Source of the DNA: Clostridium sp.
GTDB lineage: Bacteria; Bacillota; Clostridia; Lachnospirales; Lachnospiraceae
Length of the DNA stretch: 32,494 nucleotides
Direction of reading: 5' to 3'
Assembly: GCA_023664775.1 (NCBI GenBank)
Contig: JAMPEW010000034.1
Location: forward strand, 1 to 32,494
A program made the position numbers and the translations under genes. The notes beneath the pieces are model-generated. The model was not told the DNA's origin. It worked only from the letters and a program-made list of their open reading frames with translations, and searched no databases. This document shows positions 8,863-19,241 of the stretch, piece after piece. Positions within the stretch are counted from its first letter, which is position 1; the number at the start of each line of letters is the position of its first letter.

Positions 8863-9813
8863 CTATTTTATAAGCGTATTCTCAATAATAAATCTCGGTC
8901 TTTCCTTTGTCTCCAAATATATCTTTCCTACATATTCTCCCACAATTCCAATACTCATAATCTGAAAGCCACCGAAAAAGCACATAAGCACAATTACGGT
9001 TGTCCAGCCCTGTATCGTATTGCCTAATAAATGTCCTACAACTACCCAAAGAAGCATCGCTATGCTAAACAGAAAAATAAGAAAACCAAGAGCAGTTATC
9101 ATTCTTATCGGCTTTACACTGCATGAGGTGATTCCATCTATGGCAAACGCCATCATTTTCTTAAAAGGGTATTTTGACTCTCCTGCAAACCGCTCGCCTC
9201 TGTCATATGAAACAGTTGCCGTCTGAAACCCTACCATGGGAACAATACCTCTTAGAAACAGATTGACCTCCTTGAACTCGGAAAGCGCATCAAGCGCCCG
9301 TTTACTCATAAGTCTGTAATCCGCATGATTATACACAAGCTCCACGCCCATTTTCTCCATAAACCTATAAAATGCAAGCGCCGTATGCCGTTTAAAGAAC
9401 GTGTCCTTTTTTCTCGAACGTCTTACCCCGTATACAATGTCAGCCCCCATTTTATATTGCGCCACAAATTCACTGATGACCTCTATGTCATCCTGCAAAT
9501 CCGCATCCATGGAAATTACAATATCCGCATGCTCCTTTGCAGTCATAAGACCTGCAAGCAGAGCATTCTGGTGTCCTCTGTTTCTGGACAAACAAATTCC
9601 GGTAACAAACGCATTTGAGTCATATAATTCCTCAATCATCTCCCACGTTCTGTCCTTGGAGCCGTCATTCACATACAGAATCCTGCTGTCTCTGTCTATC
9701 TCACCTGCTTCAATCATTTTATTTAATTTAACAGTCAGCCTTTTTGTAGTTTCACCAATAACTGCTTCCTCGTTATAGCATGGCACTACAATGTAAAGCT
9801 TTTTTCCATTCAT
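8863..9813 (-). CDS. Polyprenyl-phosphate glycosyltransferase, GtrB/DPM1-like
   Basis: A 316-residue protein with a GT2 domain (about 1-220) followed by two transmembrane helices (about 230-285), the classic GtrB/YkcC architecture. The domain starts LYIVVPCYNEE, has NDGSKDRT at 49-56 and DADLQDD at 103-109. Such enzymes transfer glucose or a similar sugar from UDP-sugar to undecaprenyl phosphate, making a donor for extracytoplasmic GT-C transferases. That pairs well with the DUF2142 protein at the end of the operon. I chose the ATG at 9813 because GGGGGAG lies 7 nt upstream; the longer frame back to 9867 has no such site. It is the first gene of the operon. Confidence 0.93.
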   Translation of the reverse strand: MNGKKLYIVVPCYNEEAVIGETTKRLTVKLNKMIEAGEIDRDSRILYVNDGSKDRTWEMIEELYDSNAFVTGICLSRNRGHQNALLAGLMTAKEHADIVISMDADLQDDIEVISEFVAQYKMGADIVYGVRRSRKKDTFFKRHTALAFYRFMEKMGVELVYNHADYRLMSKRALDALSEFKEVNLFLRGIVPMVGFQTATVSYDRGERFAGESKYPFKKMMAFAIDGITSCSVKPIRMITALGFLIFLFSIAMLLWVVVGHLLGNTIQGWTTVIVLMCFFGGFQIMSIGIVGEYVGKIYLETKERPRFIIENTLIK

Positions 9814-9850
9814 AACAAAGCTCCCCCAACTTTTAACGTCAACCCATTTA

Positions 9851-9880
9851 AAATTTGCTTTCGGCAAAGAGCTGACGCAG
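9851..9880. repeat. Dispersed palindromic repeat, partial copy in the glycan operon leader
   Basis: AAATTTGC, TTTCGGCAAA and GCTGACGC here match the block at 21581-21608 upstream of atpB with few differences. The left part is an inverted repeat (TTTGC/GCAAA). It lies in the predicted 5' untranslated leader of the glycan operon, between its promoter and the first ribosome site. Confidence 0.6.
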
Positions 9881-9904
9881 CCTTAACCCTTCTATCTGCA
9901 AATA

Positions 9905-9933
9905 ATTTTAATACATTAACGGTGTTTTTTCAA
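9905..9933 (-). promoter_or_regulatory. Sigma-A-type promoter of the surface-glycan operon
   Basis: On the minus strand, TTGAAA (9933-9928) and TAAAAT (9910-9905) are separated by exactly 17 bp. Transcription would start near 9898, giving a leader of about 85 nt before the ATG at 9813. That leader contains the palindromic repeat at 9851-9880. Five of six bases match consensus at each hexamer or close to it. Confidence 0.65.
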
Positions 9934-9974
9934 TGCTTTAATAAATAACTGCGAAAAGGGGTTCTCCGGCTTAC

Positions 9975-9996
9975 AAAAAAGTAATTATATTACTTT
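9975..9996 (-). terminator. Weak AT-rich terminator at the end of spmA
   Basis: On the minus strand AAAGTAAT (9996-9989) pairs with ATTACTTT (9985-9978) around a 3-nt loop and runs into a T tract ending at 9975. The stem overlaps the spmA stop codon. It contains only two G-C pairs, so it may be inefficient. Confidence 0.4.
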
Positions 9997-10595
9997 CTTT
10001 TGCTTATGATCTTACAAAAAACGATTGCTACAAGGGTTGCAACAGAGGTTGCAACAAGCCCCGGACCTATGACGGCAGTGGGATTGGCGCTTCCGTACTG
10101 GCTTCTGTATGCGATTATGTTTACGGGAATAAGCTGGAGTGAGGATATGTTAAGTACAATGAGGGTACACATTTCATTTGAAGCGGCTGTGATTTTAGAT
10201 TTTTTTTCGTTCATCCGTTCTTCCTCGAGCCGTTTCAGTCCCTTCATTGCCCGAAGTCCTGCAGGAGTTGCCGCCCAGCCAAGTCCAAGCATGTTGGCAA
10301 TCATGTTCATGGCAATATCCTGTCTTACGGCATCCTGCTTTGGTATGTTTGGAAATAAAAAGGATATGGCGGGACCAATTCCCTTTGTCCATTTGGTGAT
10401 AAGACCTGATTCCTTTGCAATATTCATTATCCCATTCCACAAACCAACAACACCAAGCATAACAATACAAAGCTCTATGGCTTCCTTCGCAGAGTCAATT
10501 GCGCCTCCAGCCACGAGATTAACAAATTCAGCCCCTTGAAAGCCACCGAATATAACCCCGGCAATAATCATAAAAGCCCAAATATAGTCAAGCAT
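9990..10595 (-). CDS. spmA: Spore maturation protein A (SpmA), nucleoside-recognition (Gate) domain protein
   Basis: This 201-residue polytopic membrane protein has the length expected for SpmA. Diagnostic segments are LGVVGLWNGIMNIAKESGL, the P-rich FLFPNIPKQD loop, and MNMIANMLGLGWAATPAGL. In Bacillus, SpmA and SpmB together are needed for spore core dehydration. The usual partner spmB, normally just downstream, is absent: a terminator-like hairpin and the glycan operon promoter follow instead. No strong ribosome site precedes the ATG (GGTG 4 nt upstream) and no convincing promoter was found in the 207-bp upstream gap. The presence of spmA suggests a spore-forming lineage. Confidence 0.9.
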   Translation of the reverse strand: MLDYIWAFMIIAGVIFGGFQGAEFVNLVAGGAIDSAKEAIELCIVMLGVVGLWNGIMNIAKESGLITKWTKGIGPAISFLFPNIPKQDAVRQDIAMNMIANMLGLGWAATPAGLRAMKGLKRLEEERMNEKKSKITAASNEMCTLIVLNISSLQLIPVNIIAYRSQYGSANPTAVIGPGLVATSVATLVAIVFCKIISKRK

Positions 10596-10621
10596 ACTAC
10601 ACCATCAGCAAGGAACTATCC

Positions 10622-10660
10622 CATTCAGCATATTTATATCATAATTAAAAGCACTGAATG
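10622..10660. repeat. Imperfect hairpin upstream of spmA
   Basis: CATTCAG (10622-10628) is the exact inverse of CTGAATG (10654-10660), separated by 25 AT-rich bases. It lies in the gap between lrgB and spmA, 27 bp upstream of the spmA start. It could be an operator or chance. Nothing else stands out in this gap. Confidence 0.3.
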
Positions 10661-10802
10661 CAACCGTTCCCTATTCGTATTTATTATTATAAAATATGCG
10701 CTGTCGGATTTATATATGCAATTCAAGTGCTAATGTATTCAAACAGTTTTACGCACATATAGTGATTTACGTTGTCCACAAGTGTGCCACATAGTCATTT
10801 AT

Positions 10803-11513
10803 CTAGTGCGGCAGCCCTATATTAAGCAGCAGCGGTGCACAAATCACGGTAAGGATTCCCGATACAGCCACGGCAAGTCCACTCATGGCGCCCTCTGTCT
10901 CACCCATTTCCACAGCCTTCGCTGTACCTAAAACATGCGAGGAGCTTCCGATTGCGATTCCCCTTGCAACAGGATGATTGATTTTAAACGTCTTACACAC
11001 AACATCTGCAATAACATTTCCCACAATTCCCGTCACACAGATAAGGGCTACCGTTATAGTTTCAATTCCTCCGGTTTCCGATGATACGACCATTCCGATA
11101 GCCGTTGTGACCGAACGCGGGATAATGGTTGCAAATATGGTTTCATCAAGAGTAAACAATATACATATCAGCCATACGGTAAATGCATTTGCGGCGATGC
11201 CTGACAGTATTCCCAAAAATATTGCAACGGCATTTTCCTTGAGCAGCTTTAGCTTTTCATAAAGAGGTACAGCGAGACATACGGTTGCAGGCGTGAGCAG
11301 ATAAGACAAATACTTTGCGCCGTTCATGTAGCTGTCATAGGAAATATGAAATAGCTTCAAAACAGCTATAACGAGCAGAAAACCGATTAAAATAGGATTG
11401 GCAATCGCAAGCCTTGTCCTATCCTTTATAAATACGCCTGCAAAATAACAGATAACGCTTATTCCTAAACCAAAAAATAACGAATCTGAAATTACGACAA
11501 TGAATCTATCCAT
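10803..11513 (-). CDS. lrgB: LrgB/CidB family membrane protein
   Basis: A 236-residue membrane protein matching the LrgB family in length and motifs. These include LTPATVCLAVPLYEKL, the IPRSVTTAIGM segment, and the conserved SSSHVLGTAKA near the C-terminus. LrgB partners LrgA. The pair was first described as antiholin-like in Staphylococcus; homologous pairs in Bacillus (YsbAB/PftAB) and Streptococcus mutans move pyruvate, and plant PLGG1 is a glycolate/glycerate transporter fusion. It is preceded by lrgA with an 88-bp gap that contains a leader also found upstream of the gene at 31797-32162. The ribosome site is weak (GAGAG, 5 nt before the ATG). Confidence 0.93.
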   Translation of the reverse strand: MDRFIVVISDSLFFGLGISVICYFAGVFIKDRTRLAIANPILIGFLLVIAVLKLFHISYDSYMNGAKYLSYLLTPATVCLAVPLYEKLKLLKENAVAIFLGILSGIAANAFTVWLICILFTLDETIFATIIPRSVTTAIGMVVSSETGGIETITVALICVTGIVGNVIADVVCKTFKINHPVARGIAIGSSSHVLGTAKAVEMGETEGAMSGLAVAVSGILTVICAPLLLNIGLPH

Positions 11514-11518
11514 ATGTT

Positions 11519-11555
11519 CTCTCTACACTTTCTGATATGTTTTGCAAAAAAGCCT
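11519..11555. repeat. Short shared leader sequence upstream of lrgB
   Basis: This 37-bp stretch matches 32170-32208 at about 34 positions, with one 2-nt insertion in the other copy. Both copies end a few bases before a start codon, in the same orientation. In the sense of the genes, both carry CTTTTTTG, CAAAA, AGAAAGT and TAGAGAG in order. The genes that follow (lrgB and a small helical protein) are unrelated. Confidence 0.55.
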
Positions 11556-11601
11556 CTCTAAAAAATTTTTTCGTGTACGCTTTGCTTATTATCGCCTGAA
11601 T

Positions 11602-12015
11602 TTACTTTATTGTTTTCTTTATTATTTTTATTGTTTCTTCTTTATTTTCTTCCTTTATACCTTTCCTTTTTTCCAGCCTGAGCATGATATACTGCGTGAC
11701 ACGTCCCGACACAACCATAACAACAGGCGTTCCCACAATACATAATATGGCGGCAGGAATAAGTATGCTCTGCATAACATGCCAGCTTTCCATAAGCCCT
11801 ACGGACGCAGGAATAAACATAATCGGCATAATATCCAGCAAAAATGTACTCACATCATTTACCTGTTCCACCTTAATCATTCCCGTCATAAGCGCAAGCA
11901 GCATAAGGACAAGCCCATAAATACTTGCCGGAACCGAAAAAGGAAGGAGCTCCTTTAAGAGCTCCCCCGCAAATGAAATCATTATAATAATTGAAAACTG
12001 TTTCACATAACGCAT
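11602..12015 (-). CDS. lrgA: LrgA/CidA family holin-like membrane protein
   Basis: A 137-residue protein with four membrane segments, matching LrgA: FAGELLKELLPFSVPASIYGLVLML, then MIKVEQVNDVSTFLLDIMPIMFIPASVGLM. The C-terminal tail of about 20 residues is very rich in lysine and glutamate (EKRKGIKEENKEETIKI) and longer than in many homologues. It starts 6 bp after the ABC fusion gene's stop, so the two are almost certainly co-transcribed and translationally coupled. lrgB follows. The probable role is the small subunit of an LrgAB transporter or murein-hydrolase control pair, most likely small-carboxylate transport by analogy. Confidence 0.92.
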   Translation of the reverse strand: MRYVKQFSIIIMISFAGELLKELLPFSVPASIYGLVLMLLALMTGMIKVEQVNDVSTFLLDIMPIMFIPASVGLMESWHVMQSILIPAAILCIVGTPVVMVVSGRVTQYIMLRLEKRKGIKEENKEETIKIIKKTIK

Positions 12016-12021
12016 AATGCC

Positions 12022-14721
12022 TTATTCACTCCTAAGTGCCTCAACAGGATCCTTCTTTGACGCAACCCTCGATGGAAGCAGTCCCGCTATCATCGTAAGC
12101 ACAACGCTTATGACAATAAGAATAATTGCCCCTGCGACCGGAAGCTTTGCAACATCCTTCAAATCTGAGAAATGCTCAATTATTTTATTTACAGGGATAT
12201 TGAGTAATATTGTAACTATTATACCCAAAAGTCCTGCAACAAATCCCACAATGATTGTTTCCGCATTAAATACCCTTGATATATCCTTCTTGGAAGCGCC
12301 GATGCTTCGCAGTATACCAATCTCCTTTGTTCTCTCAAGAACGGAAATATATGTAATAATTCCAATCATAATGGACGATACAACAAGTGATATTGCCACA
12401 AACGCCATAAGCACATAAGAAATGCTGTTTATAATGGAGCTGACTGAGCTCATCATCGTTCCAATCATGTCGGTATATGTAAGCTCCTTTTCCTCCTCGC
12501 CTGCATCCATAACCGACTGATTATAATCGTCTATGATATCCATAATCAATTCCTTGGACTCGAAATCAATCGGGTACATGCTTATCACCATAGGGTCATC
12601 TTCAAATGCTATTCCCAATGATATAAGGTTTTCCTCGTAGGTTGCATCCTCAACAGTTTTTAAATCATTGAGTGATATGCTGGACATCATATCTGCCGTC
12701 GACTGCTCCATGGCGTCTATCATAGCGGCAATTTCCTCTGCCGACATATTTGACATCATCATGGCAAGCTCCTCATTGGACATATTGGCAATACCCATCT
12801 GCTCATACATTTCCTGGGATGATTCCTCTGCCTCCTCCATGGCTGCCTCATTTAAGTCGGTTCCAAATTCATAGCCCGTAAATATATTTATATCAGGATT
12901 TTCAAGCTGTTCCTTACCGACTTCACTTTCCTTCGCCTCTGCCATAAGATAGTCGACCAAATCCTTACGGTAGCCTATGGTTGTATTAATGGAATGTACC
13001 GTTGCCCTGTCGCTCGGTCGTACAATAGCAGAAATTCTAACCTCGACTCCATTTTCAATCTTCTCCCGCATATAATTTGCATCATCACTCTTATCAACGT
13101 AACAGCCCGCCGCCTCATCATAAGCGTAAAAATCGGAAGAAGGAATCACCTTATATCTTACATTTAAGAGCTCCTCATATGTATATGAGGTGCTTTCAAA
13201 TTCCTTTGTTCCGCCCATGATGGATGCTGTAACCATCTGCTGAAGCTCCGATACGTCACGAAGTCCCAACGAGTAAAGCTCGTAATCCGTTATCTCATTA
13301 TATTCCGAAACAACAAGCACCAGCTCATCATAGCTGTCAGGCCATTCGCCTGCAATCACATCATACTGGTTTTCCAGCATCTCCTGATTGCCAATCATCT
13401 GTGACCATAAATTCATGGACATATTTCCTGAGCCTACACTCATGGATGCCATATCCGAAAACGTGCCCATTCCTATACTGTCAAGAACAGCAGAAGGATT
13501 TGCCTGAAAAATCTCATTGTTATCCTTAATCTGATATGCATTAACCTCTATTCCATAGGTATATTTAATGTCGGAGGTGTAGTCCTTAATCTTTTGTCCG
13601 TCGCCCTCCTCTATGTACTTCTTAAAGGATTTCATGTCGTTTACCTTAACCTCACCCATGAGCGTGTTAATGTAACTGCCCACAAAATCATTAGAATATA
13701 TTTTATCCATATCATGCTTATCTTCGCTCGGCTGTACACTTCCCATCATAGCAGTCATCATTGCCGAGGTATCAACGGTTTCATCCGTTATTTCAAGGGG
13801 ATATGTGGATAATGTATCCTCCTCCACTCCCTTAATGTAATTCCGGAAGCCGTCAGACAAGGACAAAATAAGGGCAATGCCTATGATACCAATGCTTCCT
13901 GCAAAGGCGGTAAGGATTGTTCTTCCCTTCTTTGTAAGAAGATTGTTAAAGCTTAAATTAAGGGCAGTAAGATATGACATTCTCTTATGCTTTAAGCTCT
14001 TATGGTCAAGCTCCTCATACTGCTCCTTTTCAATCTCCTCATCCGTGTATGGATTTGAATCATCAATTACCACTCCATCAAGAAGCTTTACAATTCTTGT
14101 GGAATATTCGTTTGCAAGCTCAGGGTTATGCGTAACCATAACCACAAGCCTGTCCTTCGCTATCTCCTTTAAAAGCTCCATAATCTGCACACTTGTCTCC
14201 GTGTCAAGCGCTCCTGTCGGCTCATCTGCAAGGAGTATTTCCGGGTCATTGATAAGCGCCCTTGCAATAGCAACTCTCTGCATCTGTCCACCGGACATCT
14301 GATTTGGCTTTTTCTTCATCTGATCCCCAAGACCAACCTTCTCAAGAACCTCCTTCGCCCGTCTCCTTCTGTCTGCCTTTGATACGCCCGAAAGCGTTAA
14401 TGCAAGCTCAACATTTTGCAATACAGACTGATGCATAATAAGGTTGTAGCTTTGGAATACAAAGCCAATCGAGTGATTTCTGTATGCATCCCAATCCCTG
14501 TCCTTATATTGCTTCGTGGATTTTCCCTTTATGACAAGATCACCGCTGGTATACTGGTCAAGTCCTCCCACAATATTAAGGAGCGTCGTTTTTCCACAGC
14601 CTGACTGTCCAAGTATGGAAACAAATTCATTGGGACGAAAATTTATGCTCACGCCTTTAAGGGCCTGAACCTCAGTATCACCTGTTTTATACGTCTTTAC
14701 AATGTCCTTTAACTGTAACAT
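12022..14721 (-). CDS. MacB-like ABC transporter, ATPase fused to FtsX-type permease
   Basis: An 899-residue fusion. The LolD/MacB-type ATPase covers about 1-225: Walker A GQSGCGKT 38-45, signature SGGQMQR 143-149, Walker B ILLADE 162-167, switch His198. A first membrane helix lies at 269-288, followed by an extracytoplasmic region of about 470 residues. A C-terminal FtsX domain has three helices with ERTKEIGILRSIGASKKDI, and the protein ends PSRVASKKDPVEALRSE. MacB-type transporters are mechanotransmitters rather than classical pores, acting on lipoproteins, peptides or envelope enzymes. Residues about 628-679 are unusually rich in Met and acids. I chose the ATG at 14721, with GGAGG 5 nt upstream. 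It heads a unit with lrgA and lrgB. Substrate unknown. Confidence 0.93.
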   Translation of the reverse strand: MLQLKDIVKTYKTGDTEVQALKGVSINFRPNEFVSILGQSGCGKTTLLNIVGGLDQYTSGDLVIKGKSTKQYKDRDWDAYRNHSIGFVFQSYNLIMHQSVLQNVELALTLSGVSKADRRRRAKEVLEKVGLGDQMKKKPNQMSGGQMQRVAIARALINDPEILLADEPTGALDTETSVQIMELLKEIAKDRLVVMVTHNPELANEYSTRIVKLLDGVVIDDSNPYTDEEIEKEQYEELDHKSLKHKRMSYLTALNLSFNNLLTKKGRTILTAFAGSIGIIGIALILSLSDGFRNYIKGVEEDTLSTYPLEITDETVDTSAMMTAMMGSVQPSEDKHDMDKIYSNDFVGSYINTLMGEVKVNDMKSFKKYIEEGDGQKIKDYTSDIKYTYGIEVNAYQIKDNNEIFQANPSAVLDSIGMGTFSDMASMSVGSGNMSMNLWSQMIGNQEMLENQYDVIAGEWPDSYDELVLVVSEYNEITDYELYSLGLRDVSELQQMVTASIMGGTKEFESTSYTYEELLNVRYKVIPSSDFYAYDEAAGCYVDKSDDANYMREKIENGVEVRISAIVRPSDRATVHSINTTIGYRKDLVDYLMAEAKESEVGKEQLENPDINIFTGYEFGTDLNEAAMEEAEESSQEMYEQMGIANMSNEELAMMMSNMSAEEIAAMIDAMEQSTADMMSSISLNDLKTVEDATYEENLISLGIAFEDDPMVISMYPIDFESKELIMDIIDDYNQSVMDAGEEEKELTYTDMIGTMMSSVSSIINSISYVLMAFVAISLVVSSIMIGIITYISVLERTKEIGILRSIGASKKDISRVFNAETIIVGFVAGLLGIIVTILLNIPVNKIIEHFSDLKDVAKLPVAGAIILIVISVVLTMIAGLLPSRVASKKDPVEALRSE

Positions 14722-14733
14722 TATATCCTCCAA

Positions 14734-14766
14734 TTCCGTATTCTTAATTATTCTTAAGTCACGGAA
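14734..14766 (-). promoter_or_regulatory. Hairpin at the 5' end of the ABC-lrgAB transcript
   Basis: TTCCGT (14734-14739) is the inverse of ACGGAA (14761-14766). Inside it CTTAA and TTAAG form a second stem. The hairpin begins just downstream of the predicted start site and ends a few bases before the ribosome site. It could stabilise the mRNA, act as an operator palindrome, or control translation. Confidence 0.45.
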
Positions 14767-14768
14767 CA

Positions 14769-14797
14769 ATGTTACGACAAATTTTTTACCAAGTCAA
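14769..14797 (-). promoter_or_regulatory. Sigma-A-type promoter of the ABC-lrgA-lrgB unit
   Basis: On the minus strand TTGACT (14797-14792) and TAACAT (14774-14769) are spaced by exactly 17 bp. The ATG is about 48 nt downstream of the -10 box. It lies between the atp terminator and the ABC gene, so this unit is transcribed independently of the ATP synthase operon. Confidence 0.7.
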
Positions 14798-14860
14798 GAG
14801 TATATAGTTTAATTTCATACTATTTTCACTTTTTTAACATAAATAAAGTCACTCCAAAAC

Positions 14861-14910
14861 AAAAAAGGAGCGTCTGCACCAGACTATGTCCTGCTGCGAC
14901 AGCTCCTTTT
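14861..14910 (-). terminator. Terminator of the ATP synthase operon
   Basis: On the minus strand AAAAGGAGC (14910-14902) pairs with GCTCCTTTT near 14871-14863, followed by T residues to 14861. The stem can be extended by GTC/GAC and GCA/TGC with single bulges. It begins 15 bp after the atpC stop codon. The plus strand also ends in CTCCTTTT, so weak bidirectional activity is possible. Confidence 0.85.
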
Positions 14911-14925
14911 CATGTTATTATTTTA

Positions 14926-15327
14926 TTATTTATTACCCAACATAAGACGTACTACGGAACGCTTAAGAGCAAGCTCTGCCCTATTTGTATCCTGTGATGA
15001 ATCCTTGATACGGCGTTCGGCTCTTATACGTGCCTCCTCCGCCCTGTTAATATCAATTTCATCAGGCCACTCAACGCACTCTGCTAAAATTGTTATCCTA
15101 TCGCCAAGTATTTCAACAAAGCCGGAATGGAGTGCGGCATCCTTTTCATTGCCTTCCTCATCAACAAGCTTAAGAACACCAGGCTCTATCACTGCCGTCA
15201 TTGGAATGTGCCTTGGATATATTCCGAGAATGCCCTCTGTTGTATTAAACTCGATAAATGACACCTGACCGTTATAAAAGGTTCTTTGCGGGTCAATTAT
15301 CCTAACTTCCATCGTCTTATCTGCCAT
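14926..15327 (-). CDS. atpC: F1Fo ATP synthase subunit epsilon
   Basis: The 133-residue epsilon subunit of the F1 central stalk. The N-terminal beta-sandwich (MEVRIIDPQRTFYNG, TTEGILGIYPRHIPMTAV, LHSGFVEI) is followed by the C-terminal two-helix hairpin from about residue 85, rich in Arg, Glu and Ala. It couples rotation to catalysis and can inhibit ATP hydrolysis. I chose the ATG at 15327 (MADKTMEV) because AGGGAGA lies 6-7 nt upstream; a longer frame to 15357 would run into the atpD stop region. It is the last gene of the operon, 20 bp after atpD and followed by a terminator. Confidence 0.96.
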   Translation of the reverse strand: MADKTMEVRIIDPQRTFYNGQVSFIEFNTTEGILGIYPRHIPMTAVIEPGVLKLVDEEGNEKDAALHSGFVEILGDRITILAECVEWPDEIDINRAEEARIRAERRIKDSSQDTNRAELALKRSVVRLMLGNK

Positions 15328-15347
15328 ACAAAATCTCCCTACAACAT

Positions 15348-16754
<1,407 letters not shown>

Positions 16755-16764
16755 TTATAATAAT

Positions 16765-17628
16765 TTAACTTATAGCATCTGCTCCTGCAATTATCTCAGT
16801 AAGCTCCTGAGTAATTGCGCCCTGTCTTGCCCTGTTGTACTTAAGTGACAGGCTTGCTATCATGTCCTCAGCATTGCTTGTTGCTGAATCCATCGCCTGC
16901 ATACGGGCTCCATTTTCACTTGCAACCGACTCAAGGAATGCTCCAAAAATTATGTTTGACATATACTTTGGAATAATCATGTCAAGCACCTCCTCAGGAG
17001 TAGGTTCAAAATTCATGAGAAGCTTTGCATCTGTATTCTCATCCTTTTTTACAAACTCATCCTCCGATAAAGGAAGCAGCTTAACAAGCTTCGGCTCCTG
17101 TGTAACCGTATTCTTAAAGTTTGTATAGGCAATATAAATCTCGCCGATCTCACCTTTTGAATACTGTGTCAAAAGCTCCTTGCTCATATTAGTTGCATCT
17201 GAAAACAGCGGTTCATTTATAACCTCTGAAAAATCCTTATACACTGAGTAGCCTTTACGGGTAAGTCCTTCTATCCCTTTTCTTCCCACGGCATATACAT
17301 AGGTATCTTCCTTTGGGAAATCGGCTCCTGCAACCATTTTTACAATGTTGCTGTTGTAGCCTCCGGCAAGACCTCTGTTGGAGGTAATGACAATCACTGC
17401 CTTTTTCTTGCACTCACTTTCCATAAGGTACTCATGGTCAACATTTTTCGTCATGGCAAGTATTGAGCAGATGGTGTCGTAGAGCATACCGAAATACGGC
17501 TTATTACTCTCAGCCTTTCCTCTGGCCTTTTGAAGCTTTACTGTTGCAACAAGCTTCATAGCCTTTGTAATCTGCTGGGTGCTCTGGACGCTTTCCTTAC
17601 GTCTCTTTATGTCTCTCATTGATGCCAA
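16765..17628 (-). CDS. atpG: F1Fo ATP synthase subunit gamma
   Basis: The 287-residue rotor shaft subunit. The N-terminal helix (MRDIKRRKESVQSTQQITKAMKLVATVKLQKAR) and the C-terminal helix (NGARMQAMDSATSNAEDMI...LTEIIAGADAI) form the coiled coil that turns inside the alpha-beta hexamer. The middle domain has the usual ITSNRGLAGGYN motif. The start is a TTG at 17628 with AGGTG 7 nt upstream, giving the common N-terminus MASMRDIKRR; an ATG three codons later is a less likely alternative. It lies 33 bp after atpA and 25 bp before atpD. Confidence 0.97.
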   Translation of the reverse strand: MASMRDIKRRKESVQSTQQITKAMKLVATVKLQKARGKAESNKPYFGMLYDTICSILAMTKNVDHEYLMESECKKKAVIVITSNRGLAGGYNSNIVKMVAGADFPKEDTYVYAVGRKGIEGLTRKGYSVYKDFSEVINEPLFSDATNMSKELLTQYSKGEIGEIYIAYTNFKNTVTQEPKLVKLLPLSEDEFVKKDENTDAKLLMNFEPTPEEVLDMIIPKYMSNIIFGAFLESVASENGARMQAMDSATSNAEDMIASLSLKYNRARQGAITQELTEIIAGADAIS

Positions 17629-17661
17629 GACTTATCACCTCACTTATACATATTGCTATGA

Positions 17662-19218
<1,557 letters not shown>

Positions 19219-19241
19219 TCAATCATATAAACAAAGCTTAT

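Noticed and set aside
10000-10539. A 179-codon plus-strand ORF opposite spmA, and other long antisense ORFs inside the atp, ABC and glycosyltransferase genes
   Set aside because: They mirror well-conserved genes, have compositions skewed towards Ser, Ile and Thr typical of reverse frames, and lack ribosome sites.
14912-15268. Plus-strand ORF of 118 codons opposite atpC
   Set aside because: It is antisense to a conserved subunit and begins inside the terminator region without a ribosome site.
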